In this document: in pieces, positions 35,224 to 45,190 of the stretch
Position numbering within the stretch: the first letter of the stretch is position 1
Layout of the letters: every line of letters starts with the position of its first letter
Source of the DNA: Psychromonas antarctica
GTDB taxonomy: Bacteria > Pseudomonadota > Gammaproteobacteria > Enterobacterales > Psychromonadaceae
DNA length: 55,599 bases
Direction: 5' to 3'
Assembly (NCBI RefSeq): GCF_022267535.1
Contig: NZ_JAHNZV010000019.1
Span: forward strand, 1-55,599
The notes under the pieces: model-generated
Told to the model about the DNA's origin: nothing
The model's input: the letters and a program-made list of their open reading frames with translations, nothing else
Database searches by the model: none
Translations under genes and position numbers: made by a program

Positions 35224-37728
35224 TTACTTCCTTTTAATAGAGCGCCCTGGCGACTCTAGTAATGGCGTATCCGGCCAACGATGCTTTGGATATCGCCCAC
35301 GCATCTCTTTGGCGACCTCAAAATAAGAGGTGCGCCAGAAGTTAGCTAAATCACTGGTCGTTTGAATGGGCCGCCGGGCAGGTGAAAGCAGTTCAAAGCG
35401 TATCGGAATTTTATTATCAGCCAACCGCGGGGAATCTAATTGGCCAAACATCTCCTGCAAAACAATCGCCACCGTGGGTCCCTGATCTTGATCATAACGA
35501 ATGGTAATTGATTTCCCGCTCGGTGCTAGATAAAACTCTGGAGCCTGACATTCTAATATCTGCTTTTCCTGCCAAGTTAACGTGGCCATCAATAAATCAA
35601 TAATATTGAGTTTTCTGAGCTGTTTTATGGTTTTTGTATTGCTAATATAAGGCAGTAACCAGTTATCTAATTCATTAATAAGGTAGGTTTCACTTATCTG
35701 CGGAAAATCATCTAACACAGACCCTAACCATTTAGCTCTCGCCAGCCATGACGCACATCTGCTCGTCCAATTAATAAAGGTCAACCCCTCTTGCTTAATG
35801 ATATCTGCGGCGCATTTGCTAAACTCCTTTTGCGGGATAGCGCTTAGTAACTGCTCTTCTAGCACTAAAGCACGGTAGGTTAATTTCTGCCTACCCATTA
35901 CTTTTTCTTTTTGATTATCCAACGCGTAATAACTGTTCGTCTCTAACTGCCCTGCCAATATAGTTTTAATCTGATCTATTGAAATGGCCGCGCAGCTGTA
36001 AATATTGCCATCTCTATTTTTCCCGTCGCAATCCGAGACAACCAGCCAAGACTGCCCCTGAACAGAATCCATTTCTCTGAGTGTGACTCCTCGCCCATTG
36101 GCCAGTAAATATCGGTTACTTTGGGCGCCGCGTATTTTGGCCAATCGATCTGGGTAGGCCCTAAGCAATAAACATCCGACGTTATCTTGTAATTCAGATA
36201 AACTGAGAGGCTCGCTTAATGTGGTCAAGCCAAGCGTTGTTGCAAAAGATTTTGCTAAAGTGACCACTTGCTCTAATGCACCTAGATTGACTCGCTGATT
36301 GCTGTGTGCTGATTTTCTATCGAGTAAATAATCGTTAAACACAATAACGCGCTCGACAATATCAGAGCTATCAGCATTGCGAAGAATATCGCGCTCACTG
36401 AGCAATGCCGCCAAGATACACGATATTCTCCGGTGCAGTAGCGACTTACAATTGACCAACATACTCGCAAGTCTCGGCTCTACGCCTAATTTTAATGCCT
36501 TATTACCCTGCTCCGTGATGTTGTTATTGGCATCCAGCAGACCTAATGCGAAATTAAGCTGAGAAGCCGTCTGAAAGTGATGTTTAGGTGGTGGGGTTAA
36601 CCAGTTAGCCTCTTCGAATGTGGTTATCCCCCAAGCAGCCAACTCCAAAACTAAACTGCTTAGATCGGTGCTGGTTATCTCTTCGGCTTGGAAATCATTG
36701 AGTCCATTGTGTTTAGCTTCGCTCCATAAACGAATACAACGGCCACGCTGTAAACGCCCTGCTCGCCCCGTTCTCTGAGTAGCCGACGCTTTGCAGATGG
36801 AAACAGTTTCCAATCTCGACAAGCCACTTTTAACATCGAAATTTAAATGTTTTTCTAAACCACAATCGATAACCGTAGCGATCCCTTCGATGGTTAAACT
36901 TGTTTCCGCAATATTGGTGGAAAAAATCACCCTGCGTTTACTGTCTGTTTTTTTACTTAATACCAACTCTTGCTGTGCTAGTGGTAAAGCACCATATAGC
37001 GGCAGCAGAGTCAAACTTGAGCCATATTGAAGTTGCGCTAAGCGCATACACCTTCTGATCTCGCCCTGCCCAGGTAGAAAGAGCAGTATATCTCCTGTAC
37101 TGCTCTCGCTTAATGCCATATTTAGCGCACTTATCACTTGCTGATCTAAATAAGCAGCGGGCTTACTTATATACCCAATTTCAACCGAAAAAGTTCGTCC
37201 TGGACACTTTAATACGGGGGCATTGTGAAGATAATTGGCGATTAGCTCTGTATCGATAGTCGCCGACATGACCAGTAACTTTAGATCTTCTCGATAAGCC
37301 TCTTGCACTTCCAGTGTCAGCATTAATGCCAAATCAGCATGAATTGATCGTTCATGAAACTCATCAAAAATGATGAGTCCAATACCCCGTAATTCCGGAT
37401 CATTTTGCAAACGACGGGTTAAAACGCCTTCAGTAACGATTTCTAACCGCGTTTCCTTGGAAATTTGGCGATCATTACGAATTTGATAACCAATACGTTG
37501 ACCCACTTTTTCACCAAGCAACTTAGCCAGATAAAAAGCGATAGATTTAGCGGCAACACGCCTTGGCTCGAGTAAAAGGATCTTCTTACCCTTTAAAAAA
37601 GGTGCATCGAGAAGGCTCAATGGTACTGCAGTTGATTTACCAGCCCCCGGCTCCGCTTGTAGCACTAATGCAGCGGATTGACTGAGTATTTGCTGAATCT
37701 GGGGAATAAAATCATCGATGGGTAACAC
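35224..37728 (-). CDS. hrpB: ATP-dependent helicase HrpB
   Basis: DEAH/DExH-box RNA helicase of the HrpB family. The 834 residues contain Walker A (EPGAGKST, about 25), the DEFH box in LIIFDEFHERS, motif III SAT, the C-terminal helicase motif RRVIFSTNIAETSLTI and QRTGRAGR, and the HrpB-specific C-terminal domain ending near RYPKHRWPDTPL. The physiological role in gammaproteobacteria is unclear. It is co-directional with mrcB, separated by 178 bp. Confidence 0.96.
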   Translation of the reverse strand: MLPIDDFIPQIQQILSQSAALVLQAEPGAGKSTAVPLSLLDAPFLKGKKILLLEPRRVAAKSIAFYLAKLLGEKVGQRIGYQIRNDRQISKETRLEIVTEGVLTRRLQNDPELRGIGLIIFDEFHERSIHADLALMLTLEVQEAYREDLKLLVMSATIDTELIANYLHNAPVLKCPGRTFSVEIGYISKPAAYLDQQVISALNMALSESSTGDILLFLPGQGEIRRCMRLAQLQYGSSLTLLPLYGALPLAQQELVLSKKTDSKRRVIFSTNIAETSLTIEGIATVIDCGLEKHLNFDVKSGLSRLETVSICKASATQRTGRAGRLQRGRCIRLWSEAKHNGLNDFQAEEITSTDLSSLVLELAAWGITTFEEANWLTPPPKHHFQTASQLNFALGLLDANNNITEQGNKALKLGVEPRLASMLVNCKSLLHRRISCILAALLSERDILRNADSSDIVERVIVFNDYLLDRKSAHSNQRVNLGALEQVVTLAKSFATTLGLTTLSEPLSLSELQDNVGCLLLRAYPDRLAKIRGAQSNRYLLANGRGVTLREMDSVQGQSWLVVSDCDGKNRDGNIYSCAAISIDQIKTILAGQLETNSYYALDNQKEKVMGRQKLTYRALVLEEQLLSAIPQKEFSKCAADIIKQEGLTFINWTSRCASWLARAKWLGSVLDDFPQISETYLINELDNWLLPYISNTKTIKQLRKLNIIDLLMATLTWQEKQILECQAPEFYLAPSGKSITIRYDQDQGPTVAIVLQEMFGQLDSPRLADNKIPIRFELLSPARRPIQTTSDLANFWRTSYFEVAKEMRGRYPKHRWPDTPLLESPGRSIKRK

Positions 37729-38105
37729 GTATAAAATCGCCTAAGTAGGATTGCGGATGGTGAATCTAGCATACTATACCGATGTTACTTCAAGGCGCAA
37801 AATATGAGGTAGCACGTTTTAATAACCTAACCCAAATTTCCCTGCCATGTAGCAAGATTGCTATCACTGCATTGTTTTACTTATAGCTAATTAAGGTTCG
37901 TTGTTATTATTGTTAAAAAATGACGATAATATCATAAATTAAAAAATCCAATTTGACTGTTCCGCATTTCCTTGCTATAGATAGCCGCCGAAAATAAGCC
38001 GACCTCCTTAAGCTTGGTTTATACGAAGGTTTAACATCATTTTGTCACTGTATTGATGCAAGAAAATTCGCGCAGTCAATCATGCATCAATTAAAGGAAA
38101 GTTCT
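37729..38105. other. Intergenic region between hrpB and dksA
   Basis: A 377-bp divergent spacer with no gene. It contains the dksA promoter, described separately, and a long leader of roughly 115 nt before the dksA start. Confidence 0.6.
37953..37981 (+). promoter_or_regulatory. Sigma-70 promoter of dksA
   Basis: TTGACT (37953-37958), a 17-bp spacer, then TATAGA (37976-37981). The discriminator TAGCCGCCG is GC-rich. The position, about 125 bp before the dksA start, suits a leader-containing transcript. Confidence 0.7.
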
Positions 38106-38555
38106 ATGCAAGCCAACAAAACTAAAAAAACATTGGGTATTTTAGCCATTGCTGGAGTGGAGCCGTATCAAGAAAGCAACGGCGATGAGTATATGGATCA
38201 AGCACAGCGTGAACATTTTACGCAAATCCTTGGGGCATGGCGTACACAGTTACGTGAAGAAGTTGACCGTACAGTTGATCATATGAAAGATGAAGCAGCT
38301 AATTTCCCAGATCCGATTGACAGAGCAACACAAGAAGAGGAGTTTAGCTTAGAGTTACGCGCCCGTGATCGTGAACGCCGCTTAATTAAAAAAATAACTA
38401 AGACATTAAAGAAAATAGAAGAGGACGATTTTGGCTTCTGTGAATCTTGTGGTGTCGAAATTGGTATTCGCCGTTTAGAGGCGCGCCCAACGGCTGATCT
38501 CTGTATTGATTGTAAAACATTAGCTGAGATTAAAGAAAAACAGATTATTGGTTAA
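38106..38555 (+). CDS. dksA: RNA polymerase-binding transcription factor DksA
   Basis: Binds the RNA polymerase secondary channel and works with ppGpp to repress stable-RNA promoters and activate amino-acid promoters. It has 149 residues. The start at ATG 38106 is supported by AAGGAAAG and the family N-terminus; an upstream ATG at 38082 precedes this site. The coiled coil with the conserved tip ([11 protein letters not shown]) and the four-Cys zinc finger (CESCGVEIG and CIDC) are intact. A terminator follows. Confidence 0.98.
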   Translation: MQANKTKKTLGILAIAGVEPYQESNGDEYMDQAQREHFTQILGAWRTQLREEVDRTVDHMKDEAANFPDPIDRATQEEEFSLELRARDRERRLIKKITKTLKKIEEDDFGFCESCGVEIGIRRLEARPTADLCIDCKTLAEIKEKQIIG

Positions 38556-38576
38556 TCTATCTTTTTCTTGAAAATG

Positions 38577-38603
38577 ACGGTTAGCCTAGCGCTAACCGTT
38601 TTT
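38577..38603 (+). terminator. Intrinsic terminator of dksA
   Basis: ACGGTTAGC pairs with GCTAACCGT around a 5-nt loop and is followed by TTTTT. It ends only 20 bp before the gluQ start, so any read-through would supply gluQ. Confidence 0.9.
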
Positions 38604-38622
38604 GTTTAGGGAGTTTTAAACA

Positions 38623-39522
38623 TTGTCTTCTGCACGCTTGCCAATACCAGCTTATCGCGGTCGCTTCGCACCGTCGCCTTCAGGACAGCTGCATTTTGGT
38701 TCATTAATAGCGGCTTTAGGCAGTTATCTGCAAGCGAAATCCTCACAAGGATTTTGGCAAGTCCGTATCGATGATATTGACCCACCCCGAGAAGTCTCGG
38801 GCGCCGCACAAGATATCCTACAAACCCTAAAAGCGTATGGCCTTAAATGGGATGGAGAAGTTAGCTATCAAAGCCAAAGAAACGCAGCTTATGAAAATAC
38901 ACTAGCATGGCTCGACGCACAGGGGCTAACTTATGCCTGCGCCTGCACTCGCAAAATAATTAAGCAACGCGGTGGTGTTTCCTTGAACTGTTGTCACGAT
39001 AAACAACTTCATTTAGCAGGGAATGCGCTGCGCATTAATTTACAGAAAAAAGCCAAAGTGGTTGACCATTTTTCAGATCGACTTCAAGGAACTGTTTTTT
39101 TAAATAACCTTGAAGCCAAAGATGACTTTATTATCAAACGCAAAGACGGTTTATACGCCTATAATCTGGCGGTGGTCGTTGATGATATTGAACAGGGAAT
39201 AACCGAAGTGGTACGTGGAGCCGATCTATTAGACACGACTGGCAAACAAATTTCACTGTATCAATTATTAAACATCCAACCGCCACACTATGTTCATCTG
39301 CCTGTTGCGGTTACCTCTCCCGGGCAGAAGTTATCCAAACAAAACCATGCGTTAGCAATTGATAAAGACAATCCAATTCCAACATTAATCAAAGCGTTGG
39401 ATTTTCTCGGTCATAAAATTAATAACGATGTTGACACTCGCAGTTGCGCTACTATTTTACAATGGGCAACTAAAAACTGGTCTTTAGATAAGATCCCGAG
39501 ACAACGCGAAATTCAGATTTGA
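38623..39522 (+). CDS. gluQ: Glutamyl-Q tRNA(Asp) synthetase
   Basis: Truncated GluRS paralogue that attaches glutamate to queuosine in the anticodon of tRNA-Asp. The 299 residues show the HIGH equivalent in APSPSGQLHFGSL and the KMSKS equivalent KLSKQNHA, and lack the anticodon-binding domain. Cysteines in YACACTRKI and NCCHDK fit the zinc site. It starts at TTG 38623 with AGGGAG about 10 nt upstream and no better codon nearby. Its substrate tRNA-Asp is encoded five times in this same window. Confidence 0.94.
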   Translation: MSSARLPIPAYRGRFAPSPSGQLHFGSLIAALGSYLQAKSSQGFWQVRIDDIDPPREVSGAAQDILQTLKAYGLKWDGEVSYQSQRNAAYENTLAWLDAQGLTYACACTRKIIKQRGGVSLNCCHDKQLHLAGNALRINLQKKAKVVDHFSDRLQGTVFLNNLEAKDDFIIKRKDGLYAYNLAVVVDDIEQGITEVVRGADLLDTTGKQISLYQLLNIQPPHYVHLPVAVTSPGQKLSKQNHALAIDKDNPIPTLIKALDFLGHKINNDVDTRSCATILQWATKNWSLDKIPRQREIQI

Positions 39523-39614
39523 AAATTAATTTGTTTTTAACGAGTCATGCACCTAAAATAAGCGCTTGAATTTTTCAAGCTTGATTACCAGCACCAACCA
39601 CAGAGGATAGGGTT

Positions 39615-41027
39615 ATTAAACGATTAAAAAAATTCGTTGAAAAAGTGTTTACTAAGCGAAACAAAAAAGCACCAGCAGCGACATTGGATATTTATAAAAT
39701 ACCACGTGATCAGCACCCTATCTCTCGTAAAGATATTGATGAAAATGCCTTAAAGGTACTGTATCGCTTACATAACGCAGGATTTAGAGCGTTACTCGTA
39801 GGCGGTGCTGTTCGCGATTTGTTACTGGGTATTAAACCTAAAGATTTTGATATCACCACCAATGCGACTCCTGAAGAGGTTAAAGCACTGTTTCGTAATT
39901 GCCGTTTAATTGGTCGTCGCTTTCGCTTAGCGCATATTTTATTTGGGCGGGAAGTGATCGAAGTGGCCACATTCCGAGGCCATCACGATGACAACGCCGA
40001 GCAAGACATACAAAAAGTAAAACAATCGCAACAAGGTATGTTGCTGCGTGACAATGTTTATGGCTCATTGGAAGAAGATGCTGAACGCCGCGATTTCACG
40101 GTTAATGCGCTCTATTATGATATTGCTGATTTCTCTATTTATGATTTTTGTGGTGGAATGAAAGATCTCGCCGAACGAAAATTAACCTTAATCGGTGAAC
40201 CTGATGTGCGTTATCGCGAAGATCCGGTGCGTATGATTCGTGCCATTCGTTTTTCCGCTAAGTTAAATCTTTTCATTAGTGAACGATGTGCAGAGCCGAT
40301 TCGTCGCCTTGCCCCGCTCTTGCAAGATATTCCTGCCGCCCGCCATTTTGATGAGGTGAATAAGTTACTCCTTTCAGGGCAAGGCCTAGCAACTTACCGT
40401 TTGTTAAAAGAGTATAAACTACTGCAAGTGTTATTCCCCATCCTATCTAAAGATGGAGAAGACGATAAAGCCAATGCAATTATTGAACAGTCTCTGCGTG
40501 ATACAGATAGCCGTATTGCAGAGGGTAAACGGGTTACGCCAGCTTATATCTACGCGATTATGTTGTGGTATCCTCTTGAACAGCGTGCGCAAGAGATGAG
40601 TTTTGAAAGTGGCATGGAATATCATGATGCTTTTCTACTGGCAATGAATGAAGTACTGAATATTCAAGTGAAGACAATTGCCATTCCGAAACGTTTTACC
40701 GCGTCGATTCGCGATATCTGGATATTACAGCTCCGCTTACCGCGTTTTGGTGGAAAACGAGCGCAGCGTGTTCACCAACATATAAAATTCCGCGCTGCCT
40801 TTGATTTTTTATCGTTACGCGCCAAGGTTGAACAAAGCCAAGAACTTGCCGACTTAACGGATTGGTGGCAAGAGTACCAAAAACATAATCAATTACCACA
40901 GCATAACCACAGTTACAAAACCACCAATAAAGCTGCCGAACATAAACCTGATAATGCTGTTGCATATAAGAAACATAAATCATCGCGACCTAAACGTAAA
41001 ACAAAAGAGCTTAAAAAAGATGATTAG
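39615..41027 (+). CDS. pcnB: Poly(A) polymerase I, apparent AUU start
   Basis: Adds poly(A) tails to RNAs to promote decay. Motifs are the nucleotidyltransferase LLVGGAVRDLLLGIKPKDFDI, RRFRLAHILFGREVIEVATFRG, RRDFTVNALYYD and a basic C-terminal tail. The first standard start is GTG 39645, which has no Shine-Dalgarno. In the same frame, ATT at 39615 is preceded by GAGGA at 39603-39607 with ideal 7-nt spacing. It would add ten residues (IKRLKKFVEK), similar in character to the E. coli N-terminus. E. coli pcnB is known to start at AUU, so 470 residues from 39615 is my preferred reading. Confidence 0.93.
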   Translation: MKRLKKFVEKVFTKRNKKAPAATLDIYKIPRDQHPISRKDIDENALKVLYRLHNAGFRALLVGGAVRDLLLGIKPKDFDITTNATPEEVKALFRNCRLIGRRFRLAHILFGREVIEVATFRGHHDDNAEQDIQKVKQSQQGMLLRDNVYGSLEEDAERRDFTVNALYYDIADFSIYDFCGGMKDLAERKLTLIGEPDVRYREDPVRMIRAIRFSAKLNLFISERCAEPIRRLAPLLQDIPAARHFDEVNKLLLSGQGLATYRLLKEYKLLQVLFPILSKDGEDDKANAIIEQSLRDTDSRIAEGKRVTPAYIYAIMLWYPLEQRAQEMSFESGMEYHDAFLLAMNEVLNIQVKTIAIPKRFTASIRDIWILQLRLPRFGGKRAQRVHQHIKFRAAFDFLSLRAKVEQSQELADLTDWWQEYQKHNQLPQHNHSYKTTNKAAEHKPDNAVAYKKHKSSRPKRKTKELKKDD

Positions 41028-41502
41028 CTATATTGGGATTGGCAGTAATCAAGCGGATCCAGCTCAACAAGCCACCATGGCCATAGAGGCGCTTAAAAGA
41101 CTGCCTAACACCCAGCTAACAAAGTGCGCATCTTTGTACGCCAGCACACCGATGGGGCCTCAGGATCAACCCGATTATGTGAATACAGTGGTAGAGTTGG
41201 ATACACAACTATCGGCACTCGCACTATTAGATGAGCTACAAAAAATAGAGTTCAACCAAGGGCGAGTACGCAAAGCGACCCGCTGGGGTCCGCGCACATT
41301 AGATCTTGATATTATCTTGTACGGCAATCAGAAAATTAATAATACACGCTTAACTATCCCCCATTATGGAATGAAAGTACGGGAATTTGTACTTTATCCT
41401 CTATTTGAGATCGCTGAAAATCTTGTGCTGCCTGATGGGACCGTACTATCGCAATTAACTGCACAATGTGATAGAAATGGCTTGATCATTATCAGTGAAT
41501 GA
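41020..41502 (+). CDS. folK: 6-hydroxymethyl-dihydropterin pyrophosphokinase
   Basis: Transfers pyrophosphate from ATP to 6-hydroxymethyl-dihydropterin in folate synthesis. It has 160 residues from ATG 41020, overlapping the pcnB stop by 8 bp; the frame upstream to 40954 lies inside pcnB and is not family-like. The N-terminal ISYIGIGSNQ and the ATP/metal motif RWGPRTLDLDIILYG are diagnostic. It is followed by panB with 48 bp between. Confidence 0.96.
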   Translation: MISYIGIGSNQADPAQQATMAIEALKRLPNTQLTKCASLYASTPMGPQDQPDYVNTVVELDTQLSALALLDELQKIEFNQGRVRKATRWGPRTLDLDIILYGNQKINNTRLTIPHYGMKVREFVLYPLFEIAENLVLPDGTVLSQLTAQCDRNGLIIISE

Positions 41503-41550
41503 TTCAAAGCAATCATTACAAGCATCTATCTTTTTGATTTAGGAGTATTC

Positions 41551-42345
41551 ATGACTAAAATTAGCGTTTCTCGCTTGGCTAAAATGAAACAAGAGAATGA
41601 AAAAATAACCTGTATTACTGCATACGATGCAAGTTTCGCGGCTATTTTTGACCAAGCAGGAATCCAAGTTTTATTAATTGGTGACTCTCTGGGCATGGTC
41701 TTGCAAGGGCATGACTCGACACTCCCGGTAACCGTTGACGATATCCAGTACCACACTCAATCAGTAGCTCGCTCGGCAAGCAATGCGCTTATCATTTCGG
41801 ATCTGCCTTTTATGAGTTACGCGACTCCTCAGCAAAGCTACCAAAATGCAGCCATTTTAATGCGTGCTGGTGCTAATATGGTCAAATTAGAAGGCGGTGC
41901 TTGGCTAGCTGAATCAGTTAAAGGACTCGTTGAACGTGGTATTCCCGTTTGTGGTCATCTGGGTTTAACTCCCCAATCGGTTAATGTATTTGGTGGTTAT
42001 AAAGTACAAGGACGGGAAGATGATCAAGCCGATCTGCTTATTAGAGATGCCTTAATGTTAGAGAAATCGGGGATCCAGTTATTGGTGCTCGAATGTGTAC
42101 CCGTACCACTCGCCGCGCGTGTCAGCAAAGCACTGCAAATTCCTGTGATTGGTATTGGCGCCGGCAGTGAAACAGATGGGCAAATTTTAGTCATGCATGA
42201 TGCCTTTGGTATCTCCGCTGGTTTCTGCCCTAAATTCTCTAAAAATTTCTTAATCGAGACGGGCGATATTCGTAGCGCAGTGGCACTTTATAAAGAACAA
42301 GTGGAAAACGGTTCATTTCCATCGTCCGAACACAGCTTTTACTAA
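41551..42345 (+). CDS. panB: 3-methyl-2-oxobutanoate hydroxymethyltransferase
   Basis: First committed step of pantothenate synthesis: adds a hydroxymethyl group from methylene-THF to ketoisovalerate. The 264 residues contain [16 protein letters not shown], the metal-ligand segments GDSLGMV and [14 protein letters not shown] and the C-terminal [22 protein letters not shown] precedes the ATG. It is the first gene of panB-panC-panD. Confidence 0.98.
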   Translation: MTKISVSRLAKMKQENEKITCITAYDASFAAIFDQAGIQVLLIGDSLGMVLQGHDSTLPVTVDDIQYHTQSVARSASNALIISDLPFMSYATPQQSYQNAAILMRAGANMVKLEGGAWLAESVKGLVERGIPVCGHLGLTPQSVNVFGGYKVQGREDDQADLLIRDALMLEKSGIQLLVLECVPVPLAARVSKALQIPVIGIGAGSETDGQILVMHDAFGISAGFCPKFSKNFLIETGDIRSAVALYKEQVENGSFPSSEHSFY

Positions 42346-42362
42346 CAGGTAAGAAGAACAAA

Positions 42363-43217
42363 ATGTACATTATTAACGATCCTGAGTTATTACGAGCAAA
42401 GATCAGCGAATTAAAACAACAAAAATCAGCGATAGCATTTGTCCCCACCATGGGCAATTTGCATAAAGGACACTTGCAGCTTGTGGATCAAGCAAAGAAA
42501 AAAGCGCAGACTGTAGTGGTCAGTATTTTTGTCAATCCAATGCAATTTAATAATAGCGAAGACTTGCAAAATTACCCTAAAACAGTCGCAGCTGATACGC
42601 AATTACTCGAACAGCAAGGGGTTGATATTGTATTTATCCCTAGTGCTGACGTCATTTATCCAAATGGCTTGGAAAAACAGAGTTATGTAGAAGTACCGGG
42701 GTTATCCGATAGCTTGGAAGGTGCACTGCGTCCTGGCCACTTTCGTGGTATGAGTACCATAGTGAATAAGCTTTTTAATTTAGTTCAGCCAGATTATGCT
42801 TGCTTTGGCGAAAAAGATTTTCAACAGTTGCTAATAGTAAAGCAGATGGTTGCTGACTTAGCGATTCCCGTTGAGATTATTTCAGTGCCAACAGTACGTG
42901 AAAAAAGTGGTTTAGCAATGAGTTCACGTAACGGCAAGCTTACCCTAGCAGAAAAAGAAAAAGCCCCTTTTTTAGCTCAGCTGATGAACAAAATAGCGAC
43001 AGCACTAGACAATCAACAAACGGATTATGCAATATTAACTGAACAGGCAAGCCGCGAACTTGATAGTCACGGTTTTAGGACTGATGCGATTAATATCGTT
43101 GATAGCAGTACATTACAAAATGTCAGTAGCAATACAAAACAAGTAGTTATTTTAATGGCCGCTTTTTTAGGTGGCACACGTTTAATTGATAATAAAACAG
43201 TAAATTTGCGCCATTAA
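42363..43217 (+). CDS. panC: Pantothenate synthetase
   Basis: ATP-dependent condensation of pantoate and beta-alanine. The 284 residues have the ATP-binding [11 protein letters not shown] (HIGH-like, about 28-38), [10 protein letters not shown], the pantoate-binding FGEKDFQQL and the SSRNGKL motif. It lies 17 bp after panB. Confidence 0.98.
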   Translation: MYIINDPELLRAKISELKQQKSAIAFVPTMGNLHKGHLQLVDQAKKKAQTVVVSIFVNPMQFNNSEDLQNYPKTVAADTQLLEQQGVDIVFIPSADVIYPNGLEKQSYVEVPGLSDSLEGALRPGHFRGMSTIVNKLFNLVQPDYACFGEKDFQQLLIVKQMVADLAIPVEIISVPTVREKSGLAMSSRNGKLTLAEKEKAPFLAQLMNKIATALDNQQTDYAILTEQASRELDSHGFRTDAINIVDSSTLQNVSSNTKQVVILMAAFLGGTRLIDNKTVNLRH

Positions 43218-43276
43218 GTATTTTACTTTATAGTCGCAACTTGCTCGGCTCATCACTAGAAAATAAAGGTTTTTGT

Positions 43277-43657
43277 ATGCAAAAAACAATGCTTACCAGC
43301 AAACTTCACCAAGCTCGCGTGACACATGCTGAATTAAATTATGAAGGTTCATGCTCTATTGATCAAAATTTTTTAGAGCAAGCCGGTATTCTGGAATACG
43401 AAAAAATTGAGATTTACAATATCAACAATGGCGTGCGGTTTTCAACCTATGCGATTGTAGGTGAACGCGGTTCAAAAATCATTTCCGTTAATGGCGCCGC
43501 CGCTCGCATGGCCGCCGTGGGTGATAGCGTTATTATCTGTACCTACGCAAGCTTAAATGCCTCAGAAATAGAAAATCACAAGCCACGTTTAGTGTATTTA
43601 GATGCGCAAAATAATATTGTGCGCACCAGCAAAGACGTGCCAGTACAGGTTGCTTAA
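43277..43657 (+). CDS. panD: Aspartate 1-decarboxylase (pyruvoyl enzyme precursor)
   Basis: Makes beta-alanine from aspartate. It has 126 residues from ATG 43277, with AAAGG 7 nt upstream; an upstream GTG- or ATG-type extension to 43241 is unlikely. The self-cleavage site Gly-Ser is in YEGSCSID (about 24-25), and the pyruvoyl group forms from that Ser. NGAAARM is the usual C-terminal motif. E. coli enzyme maturation needs PanZ; whether that applies here cannot be seen. A terminator follows. Confidence 0.97.
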   Translation: MQKTMLTSKLHQARVTHAELNYEGSCSIDQNFLEQAGILEYEKIEIYNINNGVRFSTYAIVGERGSKIISVNGAAARMAAVGDSVIICTYASLNASEIENHKPRLVYLDAQNNIVRTSKDVPVQVA

Positions 43658-43680
43658 TCGCCACCGAGTGAAAAAACAAA

Positions 43681-43718
43681 AAATCCGCTAACAGTCATGC
43701 TGTAGCGGATTTTTTTTT
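43681..43718 (+). terminator. Intrinsic terminator of the pan operon
   Basis: AAATCCGCTAACAG pairs with CTGTAGCGGATTT (one bulge) and is followed by eight Ts. Confidence 0.93.
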
Positions 43719-43754
43719 GCTTGTAATACTAAGCCCATTAATTAAATGTTCTAT

Positions 43755-44420
43755 TTATGGCCTCAGGCTCGACGTTAACCGAAGCGAGCTTTGTCCACTT
43801 GCCCAATATTTCCGCTCAAAGGGGGTAATCGCCGTTGCACTTTGAAACTCAGTGAGTTCACAAGTTTGTCCTGCAAGCGCTAAGGCGCGCGCAAATTCAT
43901 GAATATAGGTGAACCAGTTGCTACGTAGTTCAAGCTCTCCGCCAAGCTGTATAATAGCCGGAAATACGGCACTTCCATGCCAACGCCGTTGCAGGTGAGC
44001 AGCTTTCGGCCAAGGGTTAGGATAAAGCAGATAATGGTGTGCTAGCGTCCAATTCGCATCCACGGCCAGACGCCAAAAATCATTCAGATTAACCTGCAAT
44101 AAGCGGTAATTATCAGCAACAGATTGTGGATGTTTCGCTAAACGATCCGCTGACTTATCCAAACCAAGTACAATCGCCTCTGGATGCTTTTTAGCAAGAT
44201 GATAGGTACTCTCTCCCACACCACAACAGGAATCAAAAATAATTGGCTTGTCTTGCTGCTCAACCCACTTTTCACAGGCTTTAAAGGCATCTAACGTATG
44301 TTGTTGGTATGGCTTACGAAAAGGATGCTTTAAATGTTTCAAGACCACTTCATCCAACTGCTTATGTAAACCATCTTGGTTAGAACTGATAACTCTTGAG
44401 TTACCTGCTAATTCATTCAT
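43755..44420 (-). CDS. TrmB-like SAM-dependent methyltransferase
   Basis: About 221 residues from the ATG 44420, which overlaps the stop of the upstream permease as ATGA and has GGGGA 8 nt before it. The SAM loop is FDSCCGVGESTYHLA and the PNPWPK motif (YPNPWPKAAHL) is that of tRNA m7G46 methyltransferases. It differs from standard TrmB in the N-terminal region. It may be a paralogue of unknown substrate; true TrmB is probably encoded elsewhere, but that cannot be checked here. Co-transcription with the ABC exporter genes is likely. Confidence 0.8.
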   Translation of the reverse strand: MNELAGNSRVISSNQDGLHKQLDEVVLKHLKHPFRKPYQQHTLDAFKACEKWVEQQDKPIIFDSCCGVGESTYHLAKKHPEAIVLGLDKSADRLAKHPQSVADNYRLLQVNLNDFWRLAVDANWTLAHHYLLYPNPWPKAAHLQRRWHGSAVFPAIIQLGGELELRSNWFTYIHEFARALALAGQTCELTEFQSATAITPFERKYWASGQSSLRLTSSLRP

Positions 44421-45190
44421 GTGCGGATCCCCACGCCTTTTCTCAGTAGTAGCAAAACGAGACCATAAAGCAGCACAATAAAGAGACCAATAACAGTAAA
44501 AGACCAAACTAATGACACATCAGCAATCCCTAAAAACCCATAACGGAAGGCATTGATCATATAGAATACGGGATTAAAATGTGAGACGCCTTGCCAAAAG
44601 TCAGGCAATAGGCTAATCGAATAAAAAACCCCACCAAGGTAAGTTAACGGCGTTAATACAAAGGTTGGAATAATACTAATATCGTCAAACGTACGCGCAA
44701 AAATAGCATTTAATAAACCGCCGATGGAAAATAAAATAGCAGTACAGATAACGCTTAGTACCAACACAAATAGGTTAAATATCTGTAAATCAACAAAAAA
44801 AAGCGATACACAGGTGACCATAAAACCCACCATTAATCCACGTACGACACCGCCGCCAACATAACCCCAAATAATAATGTAGTTGGGCACCGGCGCGACC
44901 AGTAACTCTTCAACATTACGTTGAAATTTAGCGCTAAAAAACGAGGAGGCAACATTAGAATAAGAGTTAGTTATCACCGACATCATAATTAGACCGGGCA
45001 CAATAAATGACATATAGCTGAAACCACTCATTTCACCGATACGCGAACCAATTAAATTACCAAAGATAACAAAATACAGACTCATTGTTATCACTGGTGG
45101 AACGAGTGTTTGTATCCAAATACGTAAGAAACGACTAATCTCTTTAATCCAGATACTTTTTAACGCTATCAGGTATGCACTATTTATCAT
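44417..45190 (-). CDS. yadH: ABC-2 type transporter permease (YadH-like)
   Basis: A 257-residue inner-membrane permease with six predicted helices and the ABC-2 family signature near YLGGVFYSISLLPDFWQG. It pairs with the upstream ATPase, whose stop it overlaps by 11 bp. Substrate is unknown. The yadG-yadH pair next to hpt and the pan genes is also seen in E. coli. Confidence 0.9.
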   Translation of the reverse strand: MINSAYLIALKSIWIKEISRFLRIWIQTLVPPVITMSLYFVIFGNLIGSRIGEMSGFSYMSFIVPGLIMMSVITNSYSNVASSFFSAKFQRNVEELLVAPVPNYIIIWGYVGGGVVRGLMVGFMVTCVSLFFVDLQIFNLFVLVLSVICTAILFSIGGLLNAIFARTFDDISIIPTFVLTPLTYLGGVFYSISLLPDFWQGVSHFNPVFYMINAFRYGFLGIADVSLVWSFTVIGLFIVLLYGLVLLLLRKGVGIRT

